From an uncultured Clostridia bacterium (GTDB taxonomy: Bacteria > Bacillota > Clostridia > Oscillospirales > Ruminococcaceae): a DNA stretch of 57,813 nt. This document shows positions 48,829-57,813 of the stretch, in pieces (positions within the stretch are counted from its first letter, which is position 1; every line of letters begins with the position of its first letter). The stretch is taken from the NCBI GenBank assembly GCA_947625335.1, contig CANQNY010000002.1:1-57813 (forward strand), in the 5' to 3' direction. Below the pieces are notes generated by a model. It was not told where the DNA came from. It saw only the letters and a program-made list of their open reading frames with translations, and did no database searches. A program made the translations under genes and the position numbers.

Positions 48829-49299
48829 TCAGCCTTTTGAATATCCGTTTTCAAACTCCTTGCCGTTATCGAACTCGGAAATGTCCTCCCACGACAGTTC
48901 GCCTTTCCCGTCATATCTGTAAAACCGCCCCGCCTGCGCCGTAAACTCCAGAACGCAGTAATCTTCATCATCTATTCCCTTTGGGTAGTATTTTTCGTCC
49001 CCGTCATTCCACAAAAGACGTTTAAACTCCCCGCTTTGATGAACTATCACGCTGCCGTATAAACAAACGCCCTCAAAAGACGCGTCATCGGAAAAATACA
49101 AGCACGCGTTTTTGTTTTTCAGCAGACTCTGCACATGAGAGGAGCTTGTGTTCGTTGAGATCAGATGTCCGCCCAGCCCCTTATGCCATACGCAAAAGAC
49201 CCTGCGGATATTCTGTCTGCCGTTTTCGTCTGTATAGCCTATCGACGCGAACAACGAGCGGTTTATCAGAGCCATGATTTCATCTTTTGTCAGCAACAA
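48829..49299 (-). CDS. Pyridoxamine 5'-phosphate oxidase-like family protein (TTG start)
   Basis: MALINRSLFASIGYTDENGRQNIRRVFCVWHKGLGGHLISTNTSSSHVQSLLKNKNACLYF. Confidence 0.8.
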   Translation of the reverse strand: MLLTKDEIMALINRSLFASIGYTDENGRQNIRRVFCVWHKGLGGHLISTNTSSSHVQSLLKNKNACLYFSDDASFEGVCLYGSVIVHQSGEFKRLLWNDGDEKYYPKGIDDEDYCVLEFTAQAGRFYRYDGKGELSWEDISEFDNGKEFENGYSKG

Positions 49300-49464
49300 T
49301 GTCGCCTCCTCCCAATATTTTGCGCTATATTATCTAACGCTAATCTCTGTACGGGCAACAATGTTGCTTTCTCCCAACATTTTGCGCCTTATAATCGAAC
49401 ACTAATCTCTGTAAGGCAATAAGGTTGCCTATACTCAAACGCCCGATAACGCGCCGATAATTAA
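49294..49464 (-). repeat. Copy 2 of duplicated ~171 bp leader, upstream of PNPOx-like gene
   Basis: Same structure as 48631-48802; palindromes centred about 49299, 49361, 49422. Confidence 0.9.
49330..49380 (-). CDS. Candidate 16-aa leader peptide MLGESNIVARTEISVR
   Basis: ATG TTG GGA GAA AGC AAC ATT GTT GCC CGT ACA GAG ATT AGC GTT AGA TAA; stop 30 nt before the TTG start, same spacing as copy 1. Confidence 0.4.
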   Translation of the reverse strand: MLGESNIVARTEISVR

Positions 49465-49677
49465 AACGTACAGTAACGCGCCGTTTTCCCGCCAAAATTC
49501 AATACACCTATTTTATTATATCACACTTTGATATTTTTTTCAAGAGTTGCGGGAGATTTTTTCGCCGACAGCCTTAAAATTGCAGAATAGGAAAAATTTT
49601 GAATATTTTCCAATAACTTGGTAAAACTACTGTTGACAATCCATAGCCTTATTCAACTCAACGAAAGGAAAATGCGT

Positions 49678-50421
49678 ATGAAAAGAAGAAACGAAAAACA
49701 AAACGTCAAGCTGCTCGGCGCGGCGTCGGCGATAGGGATAGCGGCGGTCGCGGTGTCGCTTATCGCGGCGTACAGCTCCACTATGAAACGGCTTACTCCC
49801 ACGCAGAGCGGCGACGACCGAACGTTCTCGTACAGCACTTCGAGCGGCAGCTCAGATGTTCCCGTACAGAACAGCGTTCCAAACGTCCCGCTTGACCGCG
49901 GCAGCTCTAAAACTTCGGGTTCTTCGGGTAACTCAAAGCCCGAAAGCTCAAAGAATTCGACAAGCTCCTCCGACGCCGAGGAAGCAAACCGCCCCGTTAC
50001 CGTTGACATCGGGAACATTCTCCCCGTAGAGGGCGAAGTGTCGCACCCGTTCAGCAACGGCGAATTAGTAAAATCCGAAACGCTTGGGGTGTGGAAGACC
50101 CACGACGGCTGCGATATTCTCTGCGAACTCGGAACAGACGTGAAATCCATGTCCGAGGGCGTGGTAAAGGTTATCGACAACTCCTCGGTGTACGGCGTGT
50201 GCGTTACCGTGGAGCAGTCTAACGGTCTTACCGTGGAATACTGCGGTCTTGCGAAAGAACTTAACGTCAAAGCGGGAACAGTCGTAAAACAAGGTGAAAT
50301 TATCGGCAAAACAGGCGACACAAACCAAGCCGAAATTCTCCAGCAGCCGCATCTTCACCTTGCCGTAAAACAAAACGGAAAGTGGATCGACCCGATGTCG
50401 GTTATCGATAAAACCGAATGA
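49678..50421 (+). CDS. M23-family peptidase, membrane anchored (SpoIIQ-like architecture)
   Basis: N-terminal TM; HPFSNGELVKSETLGVWKTHDGCDI and QQPHLHLAVKQNGKWIDPM (HxxxD and HxH motifs). Confidence 0.85.
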   Translation: MKRRNEKQNVKLLGAASAIGIAAVAVSLIAAYSSTMKRLTPTQSGDDRTFSYSTSSGSSDVPVQNSVPNVPLDRGSSKTSGSSGNSKPESSKNSTSSSDAEEANRPVTVDIGNILPVEGEVSHPFSNGELVKSETLGVWKTHDGCDILCELGTDVKSMSEGVVKVIDNSSVYGVCVTVEQSNGLTVEYCGLAKELNVKAGTVVKQGEIIGKTGDTNQAEILQQPHLHLAVKQNGKWIDPMSVIDKTE

Positions 50422-50624
50422 TAAAGCTTTCGCCGCGCCTGCGGCGATACATATTTTAATGAAAATTTCCCCATTTTTGATAAATTTTGTAAAAAATTCC
50501 GCCATTCCGAAAATTTCTAGATAATTTTATTAAAAAACATTTGACAAATCGAGAAAAATATGCGACAATATATATTAGGGGAATATCCCGACAACTTTTC
50601 AACATTTCAATTTGGGGGTTTAAA

Positions 50625-52136
50625 ATGAAACTTTTAAAAAGAATACTGTCGCTTATGCTGGCGGCGGCGATAGCGGCAGGGGGATCTGCCGCGTTTGCGG
50701 ACAATGCAGGTCCCGCGCCGTCGACCTCTTCGGCTGAACAAACCGGGCAAACCGACCCGGAAGATCCTGCCGAGGAACAAGAAAACAAGGGAATGAATCC
50801 CGCAAACACGGAGTACGCTGAGCCAGACCTTTCGGAATATGTTCTCTGGGACGGGAAAACGGAATTTCAGGAGGATACGAACTACTACATAACCGAATCG
50901 GTTGGTATCGGCAAGGACAAGGTGTTCACGCTGCCGAAAACAAGCCGATTGCTCGTAGCGGACGGCGCGCAGCTTTTGATATACCTTGGCGGCGCGTTTA
51001 ATGTGTACGGCGAAATGACGATAGCGCCCTCTGCGGAGCTTACGTCGTCGGGAACATTTTCCGTTGGGACAGACGCGGGATTTGAGAGCTTTGGCAAGAC
51101 TTCGTTTACGATAAGCTCCACGGTGAATATCTCCTCGCTGTTTGTTGCGAGAGCGGGTTCTAAAATGACGTTCAGCGGCATTGTCAACGTCTACAAGGAC
51201 GGCGATTACATAAGCTATGGTTCTACAATCCTTACGGGAAAATCCAAAACAATCGTTACGGGCTTGTGGCAAGTTCCCGAGGGCGGAACGCAGACCTGCG
51301 TGGGAAGTTTTACTATAACACTAAGCGGACGGCTTGACGCGGCGGGTTATCTGACGATTTCGGGAGAAGTCAGATGCAGCGGCATGCTGGAGCTTGAGGC
51401 AAGCGTTAAATACTTCAAAACCACTACTTCAATGCTTATTCTGACCAAAAGCGGACGGTTTCTTGACTACCGCCAGATCTACGACGGAATGGCTCCCGGA
51501 GCGTACAAGGCGGGAATGAAGGGCATTGACGTTTCAGTTTGGCAGGGAACAATCGACTGGCAGCGCGTTAAAAAATCGGGCGTTCAGTTTGCGATAATTC
51601 GTTCTTCCTACGGCGACGACGGTTTGGACAAGATGTTTGATTACAACATCACCGAGGCGCAAAAAGCGGGCATTTCGGTGGGAGTTTATCACTACTGCTA
51701 TGCGAAAAATACCGTCGAGGCTCGTATTGAGGCTCGTCATTTCCTTGAAACGATAAAGCCGTACAAGATAGATTTCCCGCTTATGTTCGACTTTGAGGAC
51801 GAAAGTCAAAGGCACCTCGGACGGGACACTCTGACGGATATAGCGGAGGTCTTCTTAAAAGAAATTGAGGACGCGGGCTATTTGCCGATGATTTACTCCT
51901 ACAAAAACTGGCTGGAAACTAACCTCGACATGGAAAGGCTTTCCGAATACGAGGTTGCCGTGGCGGAATGGGGCGTTCCCAAAACCACATACGGCGGCGA
52001 CTACGGAATTTGGCAGTACAGCTGCAAGGGTTTGGTGTCGGGAATTGACGGAGACGTCGACCTTGACATCTGCGTTAAGGACTACGCGAAAATCGTCCGC
52101 GAGGGCGGCTGGAACCACCTTAAAAGATTTGAATAA
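50625..52136 (+). CDS. GH25-family lysozyme-like secreted protein
   Basis: Signal peptide; GIDVSVWQGTIDWQRVKKSGVQFAIIRSSYG ... YHYCYAKNTVEARIEARHFLETI ... GIWQYSCKGLVSGIDGDVDLDI. Confidence 0.93.
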   Translation: MKLLKRILSLMLAAAIAAGGSAAFADNAGPAPSTSSAEQTGQTDPEDPAEEQENKGMNPANTEYAEPDLSEYVLWDGKTEFQEDTNYYITESVGIGKDKVFTLPKTSRLLVADGAQLLIYLGGAFNVYGEMTIAPSAELTSSGTFSVGTDAGFESFGKTSFTISSTVNISSLFVARAGSKMTFSGIVNVYKDGDYISYGSTILTGKSKTIVTGLWQVPEGGTQTCVGSFTITLSGRLDAAGYLTISGEVRCSGMLELEASVKYFKTTTSMLILTKSGRFLDYRQIYDGMAPGAYKAGMKGIDVSVWQGTIDWQRVKKSGVQFAIIRSSYGDDGLDKMFDYNITEAQKAGISVGVYHYCYAKNTVEARIEARHFLETIKPYKIDFPLMFDFEDESQRHLGRDTLTDIAEVFLKEIEDAGYLPMIYSYKNWLETNLDMERLSEYEVAVAEWGVPKTTYGGDYGIWQYSCKGLVSGIDGDVDLDICVKDYAKIVREGGWNHLKRFE

Positions 52137-52139
52137 CAT

Positions 52140-52176
52140 AAAAAAGCCCCCGCTATTCACTAGCGGGGGAGATTTT
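52140..52176. terminator. Bidirectional terminator
   Basis: cccccgcta/tagcggggg (52147-52155/52161-52169) with flanking A and T tracts. Confidence 0.85.
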
Positions 52177-52201
52177 TATCCGTTTATTGCGCTGTATATG
52201 T

Positions 52202-52633
52202 TTAACCCTGATAGTAATAATACTGTTTTTCGCCGTCAGCGGGAGAAAAACCTATGCAATTGCCGCCAACCAACTGATACCCGACATTGTTGCCGTTCTC
52301 GGCGGAAACCTTGTCTTTTGGCTCTTTGCTAAGTCCGATAAACGGGAGAACATCCGACAGCGTGTAATAATTGCGCGTGGTGAAAAGCTCCGCTACCTCG
52401 ATTTGATCCTCGCTAAGAGCGGAAACGTCATACCCGAACAGGCAAATTGTGCCGTCGTCATACACCTCAATGTACTGCTCCTCGGAGCCGTTTTCGAGAT
52501 AATACTTCCCGACTTTCAGCTCGTCAGTCAAAACATTTTGGTCGTTTGCCTCGGTAGTCTTGCAGCCCGTCAAAGCGACGCAGCCCGCAGTAAGGCTTAA
52601 CCCTGCCATTACGGCAGTCAATAATTTCTTCAT
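52202..52633 (-). CDS. Hypothetical lipoprotein
   Basis: MKKLLTAVMAGLSLTAGCVALTGCKTTEAND signal with candidate lipobox. Confidence 0.65.
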   Translation of the reverse strand: MKKLLTAVMAGLSLTAGCVALTGCKTTEANDQNVLTDELKVGKYYLENGSEEQYIEVYDDGTICLFGYDVSALSEDQIEVAELFTTRNYYTLSDVLPFIGLSKEPKDKVSAENGNNVGYQLVGGNCIGFSPADGEKQYYYYQG

Positions 52634-52759
52634 AATGTTACCTTCTTTCTTCAGCTTGTCACTTCAGCCTGCCATTGCTCTTAATAACATTGTAATATCT
52701 GCCGGCTAAATTGTCAATGTCAATAATATACAAATTTTAAAATTTATTTTATTGTTTTT

Positions 52760-52792
52760 TACAAAAAACGCTCCCCGAAAAAGGGAGCGTTT
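52760..52792 (-). terminator. Rho-independent terminator after glgD
   Basis: aaacgctccc/gggagcgttt with T-run on minus strand. Confidence 0.75.
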
Positions 52793-52808
52793 CGCATATA
52801 CTTTGTTG

Positions 52809-53933
52809 TTAAACCGTAGCGCCTTTGGAGATATAAACCGGGAAATTCTCCGAGCCGGTAATAGAGCGGTCTTTGGAAATCGTCACGTCCTTGTCCGCGA
52901 TAGCGTCAACAAACGAGGCGTTTTCCTCGACAACAGCGTCCTGCATTATAATGCTGTTTTTGATAACCGCGCCCTTTGCAACCTTAACCCCGCGGAACAG
53001 CACGGAATTTTCAACCGTACCCTCTATCTGGCAGCCGTCCGCGATAAGAGAGCCTTTTACATTGCACTCAATGCCGTACTTTGCGGGAGCAACGTCGCGC
53101 ACCTTGGTATAAATCGGCGTATCCAGCGAGAACACCTCGCGGCAAATATCACGGTTCATCATATCCATTGTCGCCTTGTAATAGGTCTTCATCGAGTCGA
53201 TTATCTCAAAATACTTCTCGTACTTATAGCCGAGAATTTTGTAATCGCGCAGCTTGTGCTGGAGAATATCGGTCTCAAAGCTGTACAGACTTCTGCACTC
53301 GCTCTCGCGGATAAGGCTTTCGAGGAATTTGCGTTTCATAACGAAGATATTCAGCGCAACATTCATCTCACCGCTTATAGCGGGTCTTGCGAGAACATCG
53401 TAAACGACATTGTTCGCGTCGACATAAAGCACCGTCTGCGCCAGCGCGCGCTCCTCGGGGTATGCTGTCCTGCCGTAAACGCAGGTAATATCCGCCTCGT
53501 TTTTCTCGTGGAAGTCAACTATAGGGCGCAGATCCATATTCGCGACAACGTTGGAATCCGCCATAATAACGTATTCCGCGTTGCTCTCGGTAATAAACTC
53601 CGACGCGCCCGCCAGAGCCTCAAGTCTGCCGCGGTAAACTTTCGCGCTCTCTCTGCCGTAGGGGGGGAGAATGTGAAGTCCGCCCGTCTTGCGCGCGAGA
53701 TCCCACTCGCTGCCCATTCCGAGGTGGTTCATAAGGGAATAATAATTCTGCTTTGTAATAATCCCGACCTGCGTCATACCGGAATTTACCATCCACGACA
53801 GCGGGAAATCAATAAGGCGATATTTGCTCCCGAACGGAACAGATCCCATAGCTCTGGTTTTGGTAAGCTCGGGAAGTGTCTGCTCGTGCATATTTGCAAA
53901 AATCAAGCCCAGAACATTAGCCATACTTGCCAT
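52809..53933 (-). CDS. glgD: Glucose-1-phosphate adenylyltransferase subunit GlgD
   Basis: FGSKYRLIDFPLSWMVNSGMTQVGIITKQNYYSLMNHLG; follows glgC. Confidence 0.93.
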   Translation of the reverse strand: MASMANVLGLIFANMHEQTLPELTKTRAMGSVPFGSKYRLIDFPLSWMVNSGMTQVGIITKQNYYSLMNHLGMGSEWDLARKTGGLHILPPYGRESAKVYRGRLEALAGASEFITESNAEYVIMADSNVVANMDLRPIVDFHEKNEADITCVYGRTAYPEERALAQTVLYVDANNVVYDVLARPAISGEMNVALNIFVMKRKFLESLIRESECRSLYSFETDILQHKLRDYKILGYKYEKYFEIIDSMKTYYKATMDMMNRDICREVFSLDTPIYTKVRDVAPAKYGIECNVKGSLIADGCQIEGTVENSVLFRGVKVAKGAVIKNSIIMQDAVVEENASFVDAIADKDVTISKDRSITGSENFPVYISKGATV

Positions 53934-53952
53934 ATCAAAAACGTCCTTTCTA

Positions 53953-55158
53953 TCAAATGTCTTTGGAGATCATAGCCTTGGGGGGAGCAACCGCCTTATC
54001 GGAAACATTTACGTGAGGTCCGATAACCGCAACGCCCCACTGGGACTTATCCTCAACAAGCTCGGGACGCTCGCCGATATGCGCGCCCTCTCCGACAACG
54101 CAGTCCTCGCCGACTATCGCGTACTCTACAACCGCGCCTTTTTTAATAACGGAATTCGGCATAATGATACTGCTCCTTACCACCGCGCCCTCTTCTACGG
54201 TAACTCCCGCAAAAAGCACGGAGAAGTCAATATCGCCCTCTATTTCGCAGCCCTCGGCTATCATAGAGTTTTCGATCTTGCTGTTAAGACCCGCATAATG
54301 CGGCGGCATAACAGGGTTTCTCGAATAAATTTTCCAACTGTCGTCAAGCAAATCAAGAGGCACATTCGGATCGAGAACGTCCATATTCGCTTCCCACAGG
54401 GAATCTATCGTTCCGACGTCCTTCCAGTAGCCGTCAAAATGGTAAGCTACCATTTTCTCCTTATTGTCCAGCATAGCGGGAATTATGTTCTTGCCGAAAT
54501 CCTTGCTTGCCTCGGCGTCATTTTCGTTGTCGATAAGATACTGTCTGAGCTTTGACCATGTAAACACGTAAATACCCATAGACGCGAGATTGGATTTAGG
54601 CTCTTTCGGCTTTTCCGCAAACTCGTAAATCGTACCGTCGGGATTTACGCTCATAATACCAAATCTCGGAGCCTCCTCCCACGGCACTTCAAGCACCGCG
54701 ATAGTCGCGTCCGCGTTGTGGGTTTTGTGGAAATCCACCATTTTGGAGTAATCCATTTTATAGATATGGTCTCCCGAAAGAATTACCACATACTCGGGAT
54801 TATAGCGGTCAACGAAATTGATATTCTGGTAAATAGCGTTCGCCGTGCCGGAATACCAGCTCTTTCCCGCAGCGGTTTCATACGGCGGGAGAACATGCAC
54901 TCCTCCGTGCGCCCTGTCAAGACCCCACGGCTGACCGTTGCCGATATACTCGTTAAGCACCATCGGCTGATACTGCGTCAGAACGCCCACGGTGTCTATC
55001 CCGGAGTTTACGCAGTTGGAAAGCGGGAAATCGATTATCCTGTACTTCCCGCCGTAAGGTACAGCGGGCTTTGCCATATCCTGCGTGAGAGCGTACAGAC
55101 GGCTTCCCTGTCCGCCCGCAAGCAGCATGGCAACGCACTCCTTTTTAATGTGGTTCAT
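53953..55158 (-). CDS. glgC: Glucose-1-phosphate adenylyltransferase GlgC
   Basis: [59 protein letters not shown]. Confidence 0.96.
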   Translation of the reverse strand: MNHIKKECVAMLLAGGQGSRLYALTQDMAKPAVPYGGKYRIIDFPLSNCVNSGIDTVGVLTQYQPMVLNEYIGNGQPWGLDRAHGGVHVLPPYETAAGKSWYSGTANAIYQNINFVDRYNPEYVVILSGDHIYKMDYSKMVDFHKTHNADATIAVLEVPWEEAPRFGIMSVNPDGTIYEFAEKPKEPKSNLASMGIYVFTWSKLRQYLIDNENDAEASKDFGKNIIPAMLDNKEKMVAYHFDGYWKDVGTIDSLWEANMDVLDPNVPLDLLDDSWKIYSRNPVMPPHYAGLNSKIENSMIAEGCEIEGDIDFSVLFAGVTVEEGAVVRSSIIMPNSVIKKGAVVEYAIVGEDCVVGEGAHIGERPELVEDKSQWGVAVIGPHVNVSDKAVAPPKAMISKDI

Positions 55159-55177
55159 AAAACTTCCTCCTGTATAT

Positions 55178-57253
55178 TTATTTCGCTTTATTGACCTTTT
55201 TTTCGAGCTTTTCCGAAGTTTCGGGTTTAGCGGGTTTATCGGTCTTAGAGGTCTCGGTCTTGGGAGCATTCGCTACTTCCTTGACATCTTTTTCTTCTTT
55301 GACCTCTTTAACCTCTTTTTTCTCCTCGACCTCAACCATTTCTTCAACAGCGTTTGGATCGCGGATATTCTTCGGTTTCAGGAAAATAGCCGACATGGGC
55401 GGAATATCAAGCGTTATTCTGTACTGCTCGTCGTGCATAGGCTCGGTGCGCGCGGTGACCGTGCCGTTTTTAATACCGCTGCCGCCGAACTCAACCGCGT
55501 CGGAGCTGAACACTTCCTCGTAATCCGCAAAATACGGAACGCCTATCTCGTAAATCTCGTGACGGACGGGCTGGAAATTGCACACAACGATTATCTCGTC
55601 CTTGTTTTTCGCAATTCTTCTGAACGCGATAACGGAGTTCTGATTATCCTCCGCGGAGATCCAATGGAAACCCTCCCACGAGGTATCGCATTCCCACAGC
55701 GCGGGGGTCTCTTTATAGAACTTGTTTATTGCCTTGACATACTGATGATACTTGTAATGCGGTTCAAATTCGAGAACCTCCCAGTCAAGCTCGGACTGGA
55801 AATTCCACTCCTTATACTGAGCGAACTCCTGCCCCATAAACATCAGCTTTTTGCCGGGGTGCGCCATCATGTACCCCAAAAACGTTCTCATCGAATGGAA
55901 ACGGAACTCTCTCGGACCGCCCATTTTATCCAGCATCGAGCATTTTCCGTAAACCACCTCGTCGTGGCTTATCGGCAAAACGTAATTCTCGGAAAACGCG
56001 TAATAGAACGAGAATGTAACAAGATTGTGGTTGTAGGGTCTGCCCAGAGGGTCCATGCTCATATAGCGGAGCATATCGTTCATCCAGCCCATATTCCACT
56101 TGAAATTGAACCCCAAGCCACCTATATCCGCAGGCTTTGTAACCATCGGCCACGCGGTGGATTCTTCGGCGATCATAAGAATATTCGGGTGTTCCTTGAA
56201 AAGAGCCGCGTTAAGCTTTTGCAAAAACGCGATTGCCTCCAGGTTCTCCTTGCCGCCCTTGTTGTTGGGACGCCACTCGCCCTGCTTGCGGTCGTAGTCA
56301 AGATACAGCATAGACGCCACCGCGTCAACGCGCAGACCGTCAATATGATATTTATCTATCCAATAATTAGCGTTTGACACCAAAAACGACTGAACCTCGG
56401 GAAGTCCCCAGTTGAAGATATGAGTACCCCAGTTTTTATGCTCGCGGCGGAACGGATCGGAATATTCATAGCAGGACTCGCCGTCCCACTCGTAAAGACC
56501 CGCCGCGTCCTTCGGGAAGTGCGCCGGGACCCAGTCCACGATAACTCCCACGCCCGCCTGATGTCATCTGTCTACAAACTCCATAAAATCATGCGGCGTG
56601 CCGAAACGCGATGTGGGCGCGTAATACCCAATCTGCTGATACCCCCACGACCCGTCAAACGGATATTCGCCGATAGGCATAAGCTCAACATGAGTATAAC
56701 CCATTTCCTTAACATAAGGAATAAGCGAATCCGCAAGCATGGAATAGGAAAGGTAATTCTCCCCGGATTTTCTCCACGAGCCGACATTTACCTCGTAGAT
56801 ATTTATCGGGCTTTCATAGACGTTGGTCTCCGACGCGGATTTCATATACTTGCCGTCGCCCCATTTATACCCCTCGATATCGTAGAACTTTGTCGCGGTG
56901 TTCGGGCGAAGTTCCATATGATAGCCGTAAGGGTCAGCCTTCAGCTTTATAAGCCCGTCGGGAGCCTCGACGCTGTATTTATAAGTGTCGTACTGCTTAA
57001 TCCCCTCGATAAACAGCTCCCAGATGCCGCCGTCGCTTATTTTGTTCATGCAGTGCCTGCCGCGGTCCCAATGGTTGAAATCGCCGACAACGCTTACCGA
57101 TTTTGCGTGGGGAGCCCAGCACCTGAAAACTACGCCGTCCCTACCGTCAAAATTCTCCTTATGAGAGCCGAAAAATTCATACGCGTGGGAGTTTTCGCCT
57201 TGGTGGAACAAATACAGCGGAATGTTGTATTTGTCGGGAACAACGATTGCCAT
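55178..57253 (-). CDS. glgB: 1,4-alpha-glucan branching enzyme interrupted by one in-frame TGA (56564-56566); ORF track splits it as 55178-56551 and 56564-57253
   Basis: N-part: [32 protein letters not shown]-part: [53 protein letters not shown]. Both parts in the same frame (57253-56551=702). Confidence 0.93.
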
Positions 57254-57491
57254 ATCAAAAAAGCCTCCTCTGTAAAATTACGTCATACGAAATTTAATAA
57301 TAATTACCAAAAACAGAACACGCCGAAAGCGTTTCTTTATCACTATTGTAGCATATATGCCAAAATATTTCAAGTGTTTTGTTAATTTTCTATGAATTCC
57401 GATATTTCCCACTATCGTTTTTGTGTATTTTGTACAACAATTTATGCAAAGGCGTTTGTAAACGGTTACATTGGGGCCAATTCGGCAAAAA

Positions 57492-57813
57492 TCAGTCGTT
57501 TATTGCGACGGCAAGAACGCTTATGTCGTCGTCGCGTGAAAAACGGCTGCCGCGGGCGGCTTTTGCGACTTTTTCGGAAAGCTCGTCGGGTTCGGTTTCC
57601 TTGGAGATTTCGCGGGAGAGCCAGTTTTCGTCTGCGACAACGCCGTCGGTCATCATAAGGATAACATCGCCCGCGCCGACTGTGAATTTCTGCGCGGGAA
57701 CGCGAAGTTTCCCGCCCGAACCCGCGGGCGGCGAGGACAACACCGCCCTGATAAGCCTGTCGGAGGATTTTATATATGTAGTCGCCGCGCCCGCCTTGTA
57801 GAGGGCGCATTCT
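57492..57813 (-). CDS. spoIIE: SpoIIE-type PP2C phosphatase, C-terminal part (runs off window)
   Basis: ECALYKAGAATTYIKSSDRLIRAVLSSPPAG...VGAGDVILMMTDGVVADENWL...RDDDISVLAVAIND. Confidence 0.8.
   Translation of the reverse strand, partial: ECALYKAGAATTYIKSSDRLIRAVLSSPPAGSGGKLRVPAQKFTVGAGDVILMMTDGVVADENWLSREISKETEPDELSEKVAKAARGSRFSRDDDISVLAVAIND

Noticed and set aside
48519-48971. 150 aa minus-strand ORF spanning the EAL gene leader
   Set aside because: Out of frame with both genes and explained by the repeat; the 51 nt uORF frame shows better conservation.
48631-49464. CRISPR-like array
   Set aside because: Units are ~62 bp tandem copies without unique spacers and no cas genes are nearby; a duplicated leader explains it better.
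52752-53975. 407 aa plus-strand ORF
   Set aside because: Shadow ORF opposite glgD.
56551-56566. Two separate genes (as in the ORF track) for the glgB halves
   Set aside because: Both halves are in the same frame and join seamlessly across one TGA; the second 'start' is an internal GTG.
57466-57810. 114 aa minus-strand ORF starting MRPLQGGRGD
   Set aside because: Wrong frame; the adjacent frame gives a clear SpoIIE C-terminus.

Overview
Chromosomal window from a Gram-positive, Clostridia-type genome (Oscillospiraceae/Ruminococcaceae-like is inference). Most of it is densely packed housekeeping DNA. Minus-strand cluster at the start: polysaccharide deacetylase, bactofilin, then an ATP synthase operon ending in partial atpA. 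This is followed by proC, a THF-riboswitch/folT unit, pfkA, rpmF, pgi, DUF58/transglutaminase, an RNA methyltransferase and purD. The plus-strand block carries GH94 phosphorylase, a chemoreceptor, an Rsm22-like methyltransferase, PPTase, der, plsY, gpsA, an Abi_2/HEPN protein and a TerB_N/TerB_C-like protein. Then come apbE, an AEC transporter, bioY, TetR, yajC, an Rnf-like A/E/D triad, rpe, guaB, an ECF sigma module, patatin, FkbM, EAL/HDOD and PNPOx-like genes, an M23 peptidase, GH25, glgD/glgC/glgB and a spoIIE 3' end. Main points for follow-up: (1) a duplicated ~171 bp leader before two unrelated genes, with palindromes at ~62 bp period and a 16-aa uORF whose two copies differ mostly synonymously; (2) an Rnf-like A/E/D membrane triad that appears to lack RnfB/C/G, three of four [2Fe-2S] cysteines and the RnfD flavinylation motif; (3) a promoter- and terminator-bounded ~150 nt RNA with three C-rich loops upstream of apbE; (4) an in-frame TGA at an expected Cys position in otherwise intact glgB; (5) a 162 bp nested multi-branched palindrome between plsY and gpsA; (6) an Abi_2 (HEPN) + TerB_N/C gene pair downstream of gpsA. 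No database search or folding program was run; family calls are from recognising motifs in the translations.
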